Origin: Diacronema lutheri
Taxonomy: Eukaryota; Haptophyta; Pavlovophyceae; Pavlovales; Pavlovaceae
Direction of reading: 5' to 3'
Length of the DNA: 64,000 bases
Assembly (NCBI GenBank): GCA_019448385.1
Contig: JAGTXO010000011.1
Location: forward strand, 186,001-250,000
Below the pieces are notes generated by a model. That model was not told the origin of the DNA, did not search any database, and worked only from the letters and a program-made list of their open reading frames with translations. The position numbers were made by a program, and so were the translations under genes. How positions within the stretch are numbered: position 1 is the stretch's first letter; every line of letters begins with the position of its first letter. Below are positions 21,101-32,600 of this stretch, in pieces.

Positions 21101-22257
21101 CGCCCGCAGCCGCCGCCGGCGGCGGCGGCGGCTCGACCTTGGCCGCAGGCGCGCTCAGCGCAGGCGCGGCGGGCGTGCTCGGCCGGGGCGTGGCGGTCGC
21201 GGCGGGCGCGGCCGCGCCACCCGCGGAGGACGTGGTCGCGGCCGAGCCCGGCTTGGCGACGCACGCGCCGGCGCGCGCGGCCGCGCCCTCGGTCGCCGCG
21301 CCGAGCGGCGGCGCGCCCGACGCCGCGCCGCCGTGCGCCGCGCCGGTGGCGCCGCCCGTCGCGCCGGCGCCCGTCGCGCCGGCGGCGGTCGCGCCGCCGC
21401 CGGCGGCCTCGGCCGCGGCCGCGCCGGCCGTGCCCGCGCCGGCCGCGCTTGCGGCCGCGCACCGCTGCTCCTGCTTGAGGCAAAAGCGAAGAGCGTCGAC
21501 AATGCCCATGAGGGTGTCCGTGCGCGCGTGGCGGAGCGGCTTGGACAGGCACGCGTCCGCGAGCTCGTCGCGCGCGGGCAGCAGCAGCAGCGCGATCGGC
21601 GTCCGCGTGAGGCGCTCGAGCTGCGCTAACGCGCCGTGCGCGATCGCGCGCAGCGCACCATTCGGTGTCCACAACTCGCGCACGATGCGCAACAACAGCG
21701 GTTCGGAGACGCCATGCCACGCGGCGCTGCTGCGCGCAGCCGGCGCCGCCGCCGCGGGCTGCGCGGGCGAGTCCACGTCCATCGGCGCGCCGGTCAAGCC
21801 GCCGGCGCCGGCCGCAGCGCCCGCGGCGGCTGCGCCCTCCGTCGAGCGCGCCGAGCGCGCCGCGTCCGTCGCGCGCCCGGCGCCGCCGTACGCGCGCGTG
21901 AGGAGGGCGCCGAGCGAGGCGGAGACGCTCGCGAGAAGGCCGACGCTCGCCTCGTGCGGCGCGTCCGCGCACAGCGAGAGGAGGGCGTCGGCGAGCGGCA
22001 GCTCACGCGCGCACACCCACCAGCGCGGCACGACCGCACTGCTCTCGATCACGAGCGCGAGGCCGTGGCAGCCGCCGAGCTTGCTCGACCACTCGGCCGA
22101 CGCGCACACGCGCGCGAGCTCGGCGGCGAGCAAGTCGAGCAGCGCCGCCGCGCGCGACCCCTCGCCGATCTCGGCCAACCCGCCGCGCGGGTCGGCGCCG
22201 GCGGTGGCGCCGTCCGTCAGCGCCGCCTCGGCCGACGGAGCGCGCGCGGGCGTGTGC

Positions 22258-22303
<46 letters not shown>

Positions 22304-25300
22304 GCGCTTCCATGGAGGTGAGCGGCAGCATCGCGAGCACCGCCTGGAAGACGACGCGGCCGGCGCGCACGCGCGCGGGCGAGTCGGCTCCGAGCGACAC
22401 GCAGAGCGCGCGCACAAAGACGGCGGGGCGGAGACGCAGCTGCGCGCCACGCGCGCGCGCGTTGGTCCCATCGTCCGCGCCCGCCACGCACAGCAGCGCG
22501 AGGTGGCGAAAGACGGCGATGGCGAAGGGCATCGCGCGCGGCACGAGCGTCGGCTCGGCCGCGGCGTCAAGCGCCGCTCCGAGCAGCTCGGAGAGCTGCT
22601 CCTCCTGCGCGGCGAGCAGCTCGGCGGTGGGCGCGCGGCAGCCGATCGGCGCCGGAGCGGCGAGCGCGTCCGCGCCCGCCGGCAGCGGCAGCGGCACCGC
22701 GACGAACGTCGCGTCGCCGTCGCCGCCGTCACCGGCCGCGTCGCCGGCGGCACCGGCGCCGCGCGCCGCCGCGGCGGGCGCGGCGGGCGCGGCGGCGGCG
22801 GCGGCGGGGAAGACGACGTGCAGCGAGGGCGCGTCAAGCTCGCCCGTGTCCATCGCGCCCACGTCGTCTTCGCCCTCGTCCGCCGCGATCAGCATCAGCA
22901 GCGTCTGCTCGACGACGGCGAACGCGGCCGCACGACCGGCGTCGCGCGCGGACGCGCCGGCGGCCGCCGCCGCCGTCGGCGCCGGCGGTGGCGTGGGCAC
23001 GCCCACGGCGGCGTGCGGTGCGGGCGGCGGCGGCGGCGGCAAGGGTGGCGCCGCAGCGAGCGACGCGGCGAGCGCCTCCGCCGTCGCGAGCGGCGGCGTC
23101 GACGCCTCCGCCGCGCCCGTCGCGGTCGCGGCGGCGACGGCGGCGGCGGCCGCCGCCGCCGCCGCCGCCACGGCCGAGCCAGCCGCGCTCGACGCGACCG
23201 TGGCGGTCGGCGCGGCGACGGCGGCGCGGAGCACGGCGGCGGCGCGGCGGACGGGTGCATCGAGCGCAAACTGCAGCCGCGGCCCGCGCACGCTCGCCGG
23301 CGCGCCGGGAGCACCGGCGGGCAGCAGCGCGATGGCGGCGCAGCCGAGACTGCACTCGTCCTCGACGGCCAGCTCGGACGGCGCCGCGCCCGCGTCCGCG
23401 CCGTGCGCGAGGCGCGCGGCGACGACGAGGCTGGGCGCGCCGGGCGCGCGCCAGTCCGGCGCGCCGACGGGCTCGCGCAAGAAGCGACGGTTGCGACCGC
23501 CCAGCTTGCCCAGGATGCGCAAGGCAATCGGGCCGAAGGGGTGCGGGCTCGGCTGCAGCTGCGCGGTGAGGAGCAGCAGCATCTCGCGCATGCGCGGCGC
23601 CATGAGCGGCTGGATAAAGTCCGGGTGGAGGTGGTCGATCCAGAACTCGAGCGTGCGCAGCGCGAGCGTGACGAGCTCTGCGGGCCCCGCGAGCGCGAGG
23701 AGCACGGGTCGCAGCAGCAGGTGCAGGTACGGAAGTAACGTCGATAGGCGCGCGGGCAGCGTCAAGCACAGCTCGACGAGGAGCTCACGATGGCCGCCGC
23801 CGTGCGCGCACGAGATGGAGCGCATCAAGTGCGCGAGCAGCGGCGGGAGGAGCGGGAGGAACTCCTTGTACAGCGCCTCAAACTTGCCGCCGCCGATCGA
23901 CTTGAAGAGCGCGCGCAGCAGGAAGAGGAGGTGCGTCGGGTTCGCGGCGGACGCGGCGTGCTTGGTCGCGCCGTTCACGATCGGCGCGAGGTGCGGCCGC
24001 AGGACGGGCTCGTTCTCGGGGAAGAGCGTGATCGAGCCAAAGACGAGCTTGAAGAGGCGGAGAAGCACCGGCGCCTCGCGCGCCGTCGGCTGCGAGAGCA
24101 GCGGCAGGCGCGCGGTGAGGAAGCTGAGGAGCAGATCCGCAAAATGGCGGGAAACGTTCGAATTCGCCAAAAAGTGCTGCAGCACCGTCGACACCGCCGC
24201 GTTTGCGAGCAGCCGCTCGAAGAGGAACGGGAGCTGCTGCGTAAAGATGGCGGTGAAATTGCGCACGTCGAGCACGGTGAACACGCCCGCAAAGTAGTCG
24301 AGCACCTCCTTCTCCTCCTGCGAGCCACCGCCCGCCGCAGGCGCGGGCGGCGGCACGGGCGGCGCGGGCGGCGGCGGCGCGCCCGACGCCGCGCCCGCCG
24401 CCGCGGCGGGCGCGCCCGCGCCCGCGCCCGCGGTGGCGCCAGCGGCGGCGGCGGCGGGCGGCGGCAGCGGCGGCGGCGGTAGCGGCTCGTACAGCGCAAA
24501 GCAGCGCAGCCCGTTGCGCAGCAGCCGCGAGACGAGCAGGCACTCCGGCTCCGTCATGCCGCGCTCGCGCGCGGGCGCCGCCGCCGCGCCGCCGGCGCCG
24601 ACGGCCGGCGCGCCGCCCGGCTGCGCCGCCGGAAGCGCTCCGACGGCGTTGGGCGGGAGCTTGGCGTTTGAAATGCTCCACACGACCGTCTTGACGCCGA
24701 GCACGATCGTCTTGAGCAGCTGCTTGCACTCGCGCACGCTCTCGGCCGTGTGGCCCGCTCCGCCATCGTGCGATGATGCCGCGCGCGGCGTGGCCGCGGC
24801 GGCGGCGGCCGTGGCGGCGGCGGCGGCGGTGGCGGCGCCGTCGGGCTCGGCGGCGGCGGCGGCGAGCGTGGCGGCGGCGGCGGCGGGCTCCGCTCTCGCC
24901 GCCGCCTCTGCCGCGCTCACGTCGAGCAGCACGCGCGGGATGTGCCGGCGGAGCGTGCTAAACTTGTTGACGAGCGTGTCCAGGATGCGTACGAGCAGCG
25001 CGCGTGAGTCGGCGTCGGCCTTGAGGAAGATGTTCTCGACGAGGTTGAGGAGGAGGCGCACGGACGTCGTATGGATCGAGAGCGGCAGGCTCGGGTCGTG
25101 GATGTTCTTCGCGAAGAGGTGGACGACGCGCGAGAGCTGCCCCATGCTCAATGCGCCGCGCACGTGGTGCACCAGGTCTGCGAGCGTCGAGCACGCGAGC
25201 GGGCGGAGCGCCTCGTGCGACGAGCGCGAGCCGGGGCTGACGCGGCCGCCGAGGAGCAGCTCCTCGTTGAGCAGCGCGTCGACGTGCGAGAAGAAGCCCG

Positions 25301-27476
25301 TGCGGAAGTCCGTTGCGAGAATGTGGCGCGTCGCGATCAGCACGTCCTTTCGGATGGACGCTGAGTCGGCGGGCGCGGCGTGGAGCAGCTGGATGACGCA
25401 TTTGGGGATGGACTCCTGGTACGAGGACATAAAGTCGGCGAAGGCACGGAGCAGGTACGTGAGGAACGAGAGCGTCTTCACCTGCGCCGCCATGCAATCC
25501 GCGTACTGCACGCGCTGCGCGGGCGGCGGCGGGCCAGCGCGCAGGGCCAGCGCCGAGACCATCAATGGGATGAGCTCGGGGATCGTCGCCTGGATGTACG
25601 ACGGGTAGAGCTGGAAGAGGAGCATCACGATGAGGGGGCACTCGGTGAGCACCTTGAACGATTCGGTCGACTTCGTGAGCCGCACCGCCGGCGCGGGCGG
25701 CGCGGGCGGCGCGGCGGGCGCGGTCGCCGCCGCCGGCGCGGCGGCGGGCGCCTGCGCGGCGGCCGCGGCGGCCGCGGCGGCCGCGGCGGCCGCCGCGGCG
25801 GCCGCCTGCTGCTGCTGCTGCGCGGCCGCGGCCGCAGCCGCGGCCGCGGCCGCCTGCGCGACGGCCTGCGCGGCGGCGAGCTGCGCCGCCTGCAGCTGGC
25901 GCTCGGCCGCCTGCGCGACGGCCTGTGCCTGCTGCACGGCAGCGGCCTTGGTCTGCGCGGCGAGCTGCGCCGCCTTGAGCGTCTGCGTCGCGTGCACGTG
26001 CTGCGCGTTCGCCACCTGCATCTGCTTGCCCTGCGCCTGCAACCCCTGCTGCGCGCTCAAATGCTGCGCCGCGACCGTCTGCGCGCGCGCCTGCGCGTGC
26101 GCGAGGTTTGCCTCCGCCGCCTTGACCGCCGCGTGCGCGAGCGCGAGCGCCGCCGGGTCGGCCGCGGCCGCCGTCGCCGCCTGCTGCGCCTGCGCGAGCG
26201 CCGCGGCGGCCGCCTGCACGCCGCGGCCCATCTCGCCCGCGGCGGCCTGCGTGGACGCAACGGCCTGCTGCGCCTGCTGCACGTGCTGCTGTGTCGTCTT
26301 GAGCATGGTCGCCGCCGCGCCCATCTGCGCCTGCGCCACGCCGAGCGCCTGCGCCGCCGCCTGGCTCGCGCTCTGCGCGCCCGCGAGCTGCGCCTGCGCC
26401 TGCGCGAGCGCACCCTGTGCGCTCTCGACTGAAACCACCTGGACGGGCGCGCCGCCGTCAAGTCTGGGCATGCCTGGCTCCAACTTGGGCGCACCGCCCG
26501 CGCCGCCCGCGCTCGCCGCCGCCGCTGCCGCTGCCGCCGCCGCCGCCGCGCTCTCTGGGAAGGTGCGCGTAACGGTCGCGGGGAAGGCGGCGTAGATCTG
26601 CCGGACAAAAGCGAGGAACGGCTGGACTTCCTTCTCGAGCGAGGGGCGAAAGTTTTTGTGCAGGTCGAAGATGATGCGCAAGCAGAGGACGGCGTTCTCC
26701 TCGTTGTCCTTGTCGAGCAGCGCCATGCACAGCTGCAGCACCACGTGCACGTGCGGCCGCAGCACCTCGTTGTTGGGCAAGCGGTTCAGAATCTCGAGCA
26801 AGGTGTTGCGCGTCTTCTGCGCTGGGCCGTCGACAAACTGCGGCGGGATCTCGTTGAGCAGCTTGACGAAGCCGCCAAAGAACTGGCGCAGAAAGTTGCC
26901 GTACTCCGACGTGTGCACGATCTCGATCGAATCGCGGATCTCCGTCGCCACCTGCAGGCGCCCCTCGATCGCTGCGCGCGCAGCCGTGCGGGGAGGCGCG
27001 GCGCGGCGCGGCGCAACGCGGCGCGGCGAGCCAGGGAAGGCAGAGGCGGCGTGGCGGGGCGAGCGCGCGCAAAGCCGCAGCGGCGCGGTAGGCGGACGTG
27101 AGCCGCTCGCGCGTACGCACGCCTATGGGCGCGCGCGCGCGCGACGATGCGCGCGGGGCGGCAGGCGCCGACCGCGCGCGGCGGCCGAGCTCGGGCCGGG
27201 CGCGCCACAACGGCGGGCGCAGAGAGACGGCAGGTGGAAGCTATAGTCTCGCGCTCCACCAGTGCGGCGCGCGCGTCGCTGGTTCCCCGCACAAGCCCTG
27301 CCGAGCCCGTCGGCGCACCCTGCCCACACCGAACACGCTCGCGCACGCCGACGCGCCGCTCGTGCGCGGCAAGCGCAGCGGCCACGCGCGCGAGTGGCGG
27401 TACGCGCGCGTGCGCGCGCACAGAGGGTTGGATCGACGAGCCGCGACGCGTGCGACTCGAAGCTCCCGTTGAGCAT
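11278..27476 (-). CDS. TRRAP: Tra1/TRRAP, PIKK-family pseudokinase scaffold of SAGA and NuA4/TIP60
   Basis: Tra1/TRRAP recruits histone acetyltransferase complexes to DNA-bound activators in the nucleus. Eight exons join in frame: 27476-27422, 26971-20385, 20238-14948, 14658-12633, 12422-12305, 12135-11924, 11756-11677 and 11575-11278. They give about 4,888 residues, against about 3,700-3,900 in yeast and human; the excess is Ala/Gly/Pro inserts. The N-terminus ([19 protein letters not shown], then DNEEN and [14 protein letters not shown]) matches the family start. Long HEAT-like stretches follow. The FAT region includes WLPWLPQL near residue 4,085, and the PI3K-like part starts near 4,535. 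No HRD-like or DFG-like catalytic motif is seen, as expected for this pseudokinase. PFRLTRN and the last residues ([13 protein letters not shown]) are the family's FATC signature. The start is the first ATG of exon 1, which splices in phase. It lies 291 bp from the oxidase gene. Confidence 0.95.
12215..12268. repeat. 27-bp duplication in a TRRAP intron
   Basis: Two exact tandem copies of a 27-bp unit beginning GGATGGCGACGAGCGAGAAC, followed by a (GC)n tract at about 12269-12298. It lies in the intron 12304-12136 of TRRAP. Confidence 0.8.
12534..12590. repeat. 19-bp minisatellite, three copies, in a TRRAP intron
   Basis: Three copies of CGTCACTGGCGTCACCACC-like units with period 19, lying in the intron 12632-12423 of TRRAP. 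Confidence 0.75.
13285..13358 (-). repeat. 12-bp coding repeat, six copies
   Basis: CCGCCGCCATTG repeated six times. It encodes (NGGG)6 in the FAT-to-kinase part of TRRAP, a low-complexity insert absent from ordinary family members. Confidence 0.85.
14661..14811. repeat. GT/CA microsatellite filling a TRRAP intron
   Basis: About 150 bp of (GT)n, with GAGTGTG interruptions and a run of TCAGTGTGTG decamers at its right end. It makes up half of the 289-bp intron 14947-14659. On the coding strand the CA repeat abuts the 3' splice site ACACAG. Confidence 0.9.
22259..22302 (-). repeat. GCC trinucleotide repeat coding poly-Gly in TRRAP
   Basis: About 15 uninterrupted GCC units, read as glycine on the minus strand inside TRRAP exon 2. 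It is one of several homopolymeric amino-acid inserts that lengthen the protein. Confidence 0.85.
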
Positions 27477-27767
27477 GCCTGCGCGAGCGCCGCAGCGCGC
27501 AGCACACGCACACAAGCGCCAACTTGGAACTCTGACTCCGCCCAGTCACGAGTCTCATCAGTCCCGCGCGGTGCTGCCTGAAAGGGACCAGCCACGGACT
27601 CACGGCGTGGCCCACAGGCGACCGCCCCCCGCCGCCGTGGCGCTGCCCAGTCACAGCGGGGACACTCGACACTACGAGCCCACTGGCCAGCGACACCGCA
27701 ACGCCATTCGGCGGCTCACCCCAACGGTCAAAACGTCGGCGCTCAGCGACGAGCGACAACCACGAGC
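27477..27767. other. Spacer between oxidase stop and TRRAP start
   Basis: 291 bp between two minus-strand genes. It must hold the oxidase 3' untranslated region and the TRRAP promoter. Nothing specific was recognised. Confidence 0.5.
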
Positions 27768-29395
27768 TCACATCCGCGAGCGTGCCAGCGTCTCGGGGAC
27801 GCCGAGCAGCTCGCGCAGGTACGGGTTCAAGAAGACGCCGGCCGGATCGAGGTGCGCGCGCACCGCGAGGAAGTCGGCCCAGCGTGGGTAGAGCGCAGCG
27901 AGCTGCGGCGCTCGGATGGAGTGCTCCTTGGCCCAGTGCGGTCGGCCATCGTGCCGGAGCATGATCGATTCAAACGCGGCGAACATGGCCGCATGCGGCG
28001 TCTCGCGGCCAAACGGCCGCTTGGCCGGAATCCCGATCCACGCCGTCGCACGGCCGTGCGCGGGTGAGAGCCAAATATCGTCGGCGGCGCTGTAACGGAT
28101 ATCCACCTGCGGCCGGCGGTCCGCAGCTACGTGCGCCCGGTGAGACGCGCGCGGCGCGGCGCGGCGCGGCGCGGCGCGGCGCGGCGTAACGCGGCTCGAG
28201 ACAGCGGCGGACCGCCGCATGCCGCGCGCACGGGGAAAGAGAGATAGAGCCGCTCGCCGCTCGCCGTCGGTGCCTGGAGCGCGCGCACGAGCTCAGAGAG
28301 CGCGGAGGCGCACCGCTCCGCCGGGATGGCGAACTCGGAGACCTGGAAGCGGACGCCAACCGACTCGGACGAGCCGCGGTGCTCGTTGCACTGCACCAGG
28401 TACGAGCTCTCCGCCGCCTCGAGCGTCGGGTAGAGCAACGGCCGGAGCGCACAATTGACGAGCGGCGTGCTCGCTGGGTCGGCCGCGGCGAGCGCAAGAA
28501 GGCCCTCCATCACGGCGCCGCCCGCGCGCGAGCCAAGGAAGGCGCTGCGCGTCGCAAGGGGCGTCGCGTCCGCGTCGAGCGCAACCACCTCCGCGCCGGC
28601 TCCGCCGCCGCCGCCACCGCCGTCAGCCGGCGCCGCGGCGACCGGCGCGCGCACGATCTGCGCGACGGGCGGCACAGGCGCGTCGTCGATACAGAAGGCG
28701 TGGACGCAGCCGGTGTGCGGGATCCACCAGGCCTTGAAGTATGCAAAGCGCGCGGTAAGCTCGTCCAGCCGCTCGACGCACTCGCTCAACGCCATCGGCC
28801 CTTCGGCGATGTGCAGCGTGCGCGCGGGCACGCACTGGATCGTCACCGTCGAGAACACGCCGAGGGCGCCGAGCGACGCGCGGACGGCGGGGAGGAGGTG
28901 CGCGTCGTGCGAGGCGTCGATGGTGCGCACGTCGCCGCGCCCGTCCACGAGCGTGCAGCCGAGCAGGTGCGCGGAGAGCGACTGCGAGCGCACGCCGCTC
29001 CCGTGCGCGGCGGTCGCGAGCGCGCCCGCGACAGTAACGGCGATCACGACCGGCACGTTCTCGAGCGTGAGCGGCGGCTCAGCCTCGTCGAGCGCCTCGC
29101 AGAGCTGGACGAGCGTGATTCCCGCCTCGCACGTCACCGTGCGCGCGCGCGCGTCGATACGCAGCACGCGCCGGTACTTGCGCAGCGAGAGCGCGATGCC
29201 GCGCTCCGCGGCCATCGACTCATTCCACGAGTGCCCATGCCCAACGACGCGCAGCGGCACGCGCCGGCGCGCAGCGTCGCGCACGTGCGCGCAGATCTCA
29301 GCCTCGCTCGTCGGCTCGCGCACGCCGTCGAGCGGCGTGAACGTCACGTTCCCCGCCCAGTTCGTCCACGTGTCGCCCGTCGTGCCGCCCCCCAT
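27768..29395 (-). CDS. FAD-linked aldonolactone oxidase (ALO/GULO family)
   Basis: Two exons, 29395-28232 and 28106-27768, joined in frame across a 125-bp GTGCGC...GCAG intron, give 500 residues, a normal family length. The N-terminal half is the PCMH-type FAD-binding domain. RVVGHGHSWN lies near residues 49-58, with the histidine in the position that binds FAD covalently in this family, followed by the AAHGSG stretch. The C-terminal ALO domain ends with LSPAHGR and the diagnostic RPHWAK motif at about 443-448. These enzymes oxidise L-gulono- or L-galactono-1,4-lactone or D-arabinono-1,4-lactone, the last step to ascorbate or erythroascorbate. Which substrate is used cannot be told from sequence. 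No clear targeting peptide or membrane anchor is seen. The Gly-rich loop near 28,600 is an unusual insert. The start is the first ATG before the conserved NWAGN segment. Confidence 0.9.
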
Positions 29396-29679
29396 TTCTG
29401 TTCTCTGGCGGGACGGGAACTCGCGAGAAGCCTCTGCGCGAGTGCGCGGCAGTCCGCCGCCGCAGCGACGGTCGCGCGACGCCTCCGCCGCGCGCTCGAG
29501 GTGGACGCGGCCAAAGCCGCGAGCCGCGCACGGGCCCCGTTGGTGTCGCCGCTCGCGCTCGCGCCGCCGACGAGATGGGGCGCAAGCTGGCTGGCGCCAC
29601 GACGACGAGTCGGCGATCGGCGAGCGCGCGGAAGAGGGGAAAGCCTCGGCTCGTGTTTGAACTTTGAACAAGGGAAGGG
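29396..29679. promoter_or_regulatory. Divergent promoter region
   Basis: 284 bp separate the start codons of the oxidase (minus) and the 1,551-residue protein (plus). Both promoters must lie here or overlap the coding ends, so the two genes may share control. No TATA box or other core element was recognised. Confidence 0.5.
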
Positions 29680-32600
29680 ATGCACCCCAGCCAGGCCATC
29701 TCCGCGGAGGCCTGGTCGGCTGGCGCGCACGGGGCGAGAGAAGCCGAGCTGCACGCAGCGCGCACGGCGCTCGCCGCGTCGGAGGCAGCGCGTGCGACCG
29801 CGCGCGATTCGTGCGCCGTGCTCGAGCGCGAGCGCGCCGAGCTGCTCGCGCGGCTTGGCGCGCTCGAGGCGGCGGCGAGCGTGCGCGAGGACGTGCTCGC
29901 CGAGCTGCGCGCGTCGCACGAGGACGCGGCGCTCCGCCTCGAGCGTGCAACGTCGAGCGCGCGCGCGCTCCGTTTGAGCACGCGCGCCGGGCGCGACGCG
30001 AGCGCGGCCGCGGGCGCGCGCGCGACGCTCGAGGCGGGCGTGTGCGTCGAGCTGGTCGCCGAGCCGATCGGCGGGTGCGAGGTCGCGGCAAGCGGCGAGC
30101 GCGGCGCGCGAACGCAGCGCGGCGCGGCGTGGGTCGAACCGTCGAGCGCGCCGGGCAACTGCGCCACGCTTGTGCTCGCGCGCAGCGCGCGCGCGCGGCT
30201 GCCGATCGCACGCGTGCCGCTGAGCTCCGTGCGCGCGCTCGCGCCACTCGAGCCGGCGGACGCGCTGGCGGGCGGCGAGGCGCGCGCGCTTTGCGCGGCG
30301 GGCGCGCCGTCGTGGCTCGTCGTCGCGCTCGTCTATGCGCCTCTCCACGCGCGCGCGCAGCGCCTCGTGTTTGCACCGCTCTACCGCGCGGACGCGCGCG
30401 CGTCGGCCAACGACGACGGCACGGCCGCGGCCGCGCTCTGGCTTGCGCTCCTCGGCCGCGCGGCCGCGGAGGCGGCGGGCGCTGCGCACGGCGGCGCGCC
30501 GTGCGACGGCGTGTGTCACGGCGCGCTCATCTGGCGCCGCGCGCGCCACGCGCTCGCGCAGCGCGCCGCCGCGTGCGGCCTCAGCCAGCGAGCAATGCTC
30601 GCGTGCGCGCGCGCGTTTGCCGCCGCCGCGGCGCTCAGGCGCGCGCGCAGGCTCGCAGCGGGGCGCGCGCTGCTCGAGCACCAGCGCGCGGAGGTGCTCG
30701 CGCTCTGGCTGGACGTGCTCAACTTTAAGCTTTGCGAAGGCTCGCCGCTCTCGCGCGCCGACTTCTGGCACTGCGCCGTCCCGCGGCTGCAGCGCGGGCT
30801 CGTGCACCCGCGCATCGGCAGCGCGGCCGCGCGCTCGATCCTCGCGCGGTGCGTCTTTGGCTTCGAGCTGCGCGTAGGCGCGACGCGGCATGGTGGTATG
30901 GGCGACGTGGCACTCGACTGGCGCTGGCACGACGAGCACGATCTCGCTGCGATGGTGCGCGACGCCAAGTGGCCGGTGTGTGCGCCACGCGTCGACCCGG
31001 CCGGCTCGCCGCCGCTGCGCGCCGCCGCCGCCACCACCATCGCCGCCGCCGCCACCGCCACTGCCGTTGGCGCGCACAAGCGCGACGACGACAAGTTCGA
31101 GCGGCTGCACCGGCGCGTGCGCGCCGCGCGCTCGTGCGCCGCGCACGAGCCTTCAGACGAGCCCAGCCCGTGGGAGCCACCTGCCGCCATCCTGCGTGCC
31201 GTGCGTCTCCTCGTGCTGAACGAGCGCGCGGTGCTCGCGCGCGCGCTCGCGCCCGGCGCGCGCGCGCTCGGCGCCCGGTGCGCGCGCGCGCCGGCGGTGG
31301 CGGCGGCGGACGCAGCCGATGACGAGGCGGCGGCGGCGGCGGCGGCGGTGGCAGGTGCGCCGAGGGACGACGGTGACGGTGACGGTGACGGTGACGGTGA
31401 CGGTGACGGTGACGGCGAGCGCACCGCGCACGACGCGAGCTGCGCGTGGCTCGTCCCGGCCGCGTGTGCGCGCGCGGTCGACGCGAGCCTTCGCGACGCG
31501 CGCGCGCGTCGGATGCGCGGCGCGGATGGCGTGCGCGCCGTCGAGCGGGGCGCGGCCGAGCCTGAGTTGGCGCGCGGCGCGAGCGCGGCGGAGGTGCGTC
31601 GCTGGCGTGACACCGTCAACCTACTCCTCGCGCGCACGTTTGTCCCGCCGATCGACGAAGAGGCGCGCGCGGCGCTCGGCGCGTGGCGCGCGTCGCTTGA
31701 CGTCGGCAGCACGCCGCGCGCAGTTGTCGAGCTGGCGCCGCCGTGCCGCGCGGGCGCGGGCGCGGGCGCGGGCGGAGCGTGCGGCGCGGACGGCGGCGGC
31801 GACAAGCTGTTCGTCGTCGTGAGCGCCGGCGCGGAGGTCGAGTTTCGGCTCGCCGGCGGCAGCGGCCGGTGCGAAGTGGTGGTGTGCCGAGCGCGCGGCG
31901 TCGCGACCGCCGCCCGCCCGTTCATCTGGCGCTCGCCGAGCGCGGAGGCGGGCGCGGATGTCGAGGGCGAGTACGAGCTCGTCGCCACGTTTTACGCGCG
32001 CGACGGGCTCAATAACGATGGCGGCGCGCCCGTTGTCGAACGCGGCTGGCTGCATCTACAGGCGCCTAGCGCAGTGCTCTCGCACTCGGGGCTCGTCGCG
32101 GCGGCGCCGCGCTCGGCCGCGGCGGCGGCGGCGGCGACGGCGGTCGACATCCCGCCGCGCGCGCTCGCCGCCGCGCTGCGCGAGTACGCTCTCGCCTCAC
32201 TCCTCCCCGCCGGCCTCAGCGCCGGCGTGCTCGCCGCGTACGAGGCGCGCGTGCGCGGCGCCGAGGCGGACGCGGCGGTGGCGCTGCGCGCGTCGGACGA
32301 TCGGCTGAGCGCGCTCGCCGCGCTGCGCGCGCCAGCGCCGCCTCACACGCCGCGCACGCGCAGCGCGAGCGCGTGCGACGCTGCGGGCGGCACGCCGCGC
32401 GCCGTGCGCGGCGCGCCCCACACGCCCGTTGAGCGCGCGCGCGCGCGCAGCAGCAGCAGCCTCGTCAACGCGCCCGCGTCGATGGCCGCGTTTTGCGCGC
32501 GCGCCGACCTGAGCGCGCGCCGTCTGGCGCTCGGCCCGATGACGGTGCCCATCACGCTGCGGCCCGTGCTGACGCGCGCCGCCGCGCGCGCGGCGCGCGT

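Noticed and set aside
20467-24297. 1,276-residue plus-strand open frame inside TRRAP
   Set aside because: It is the antisense shadow of conserved TRRAP exon 2.
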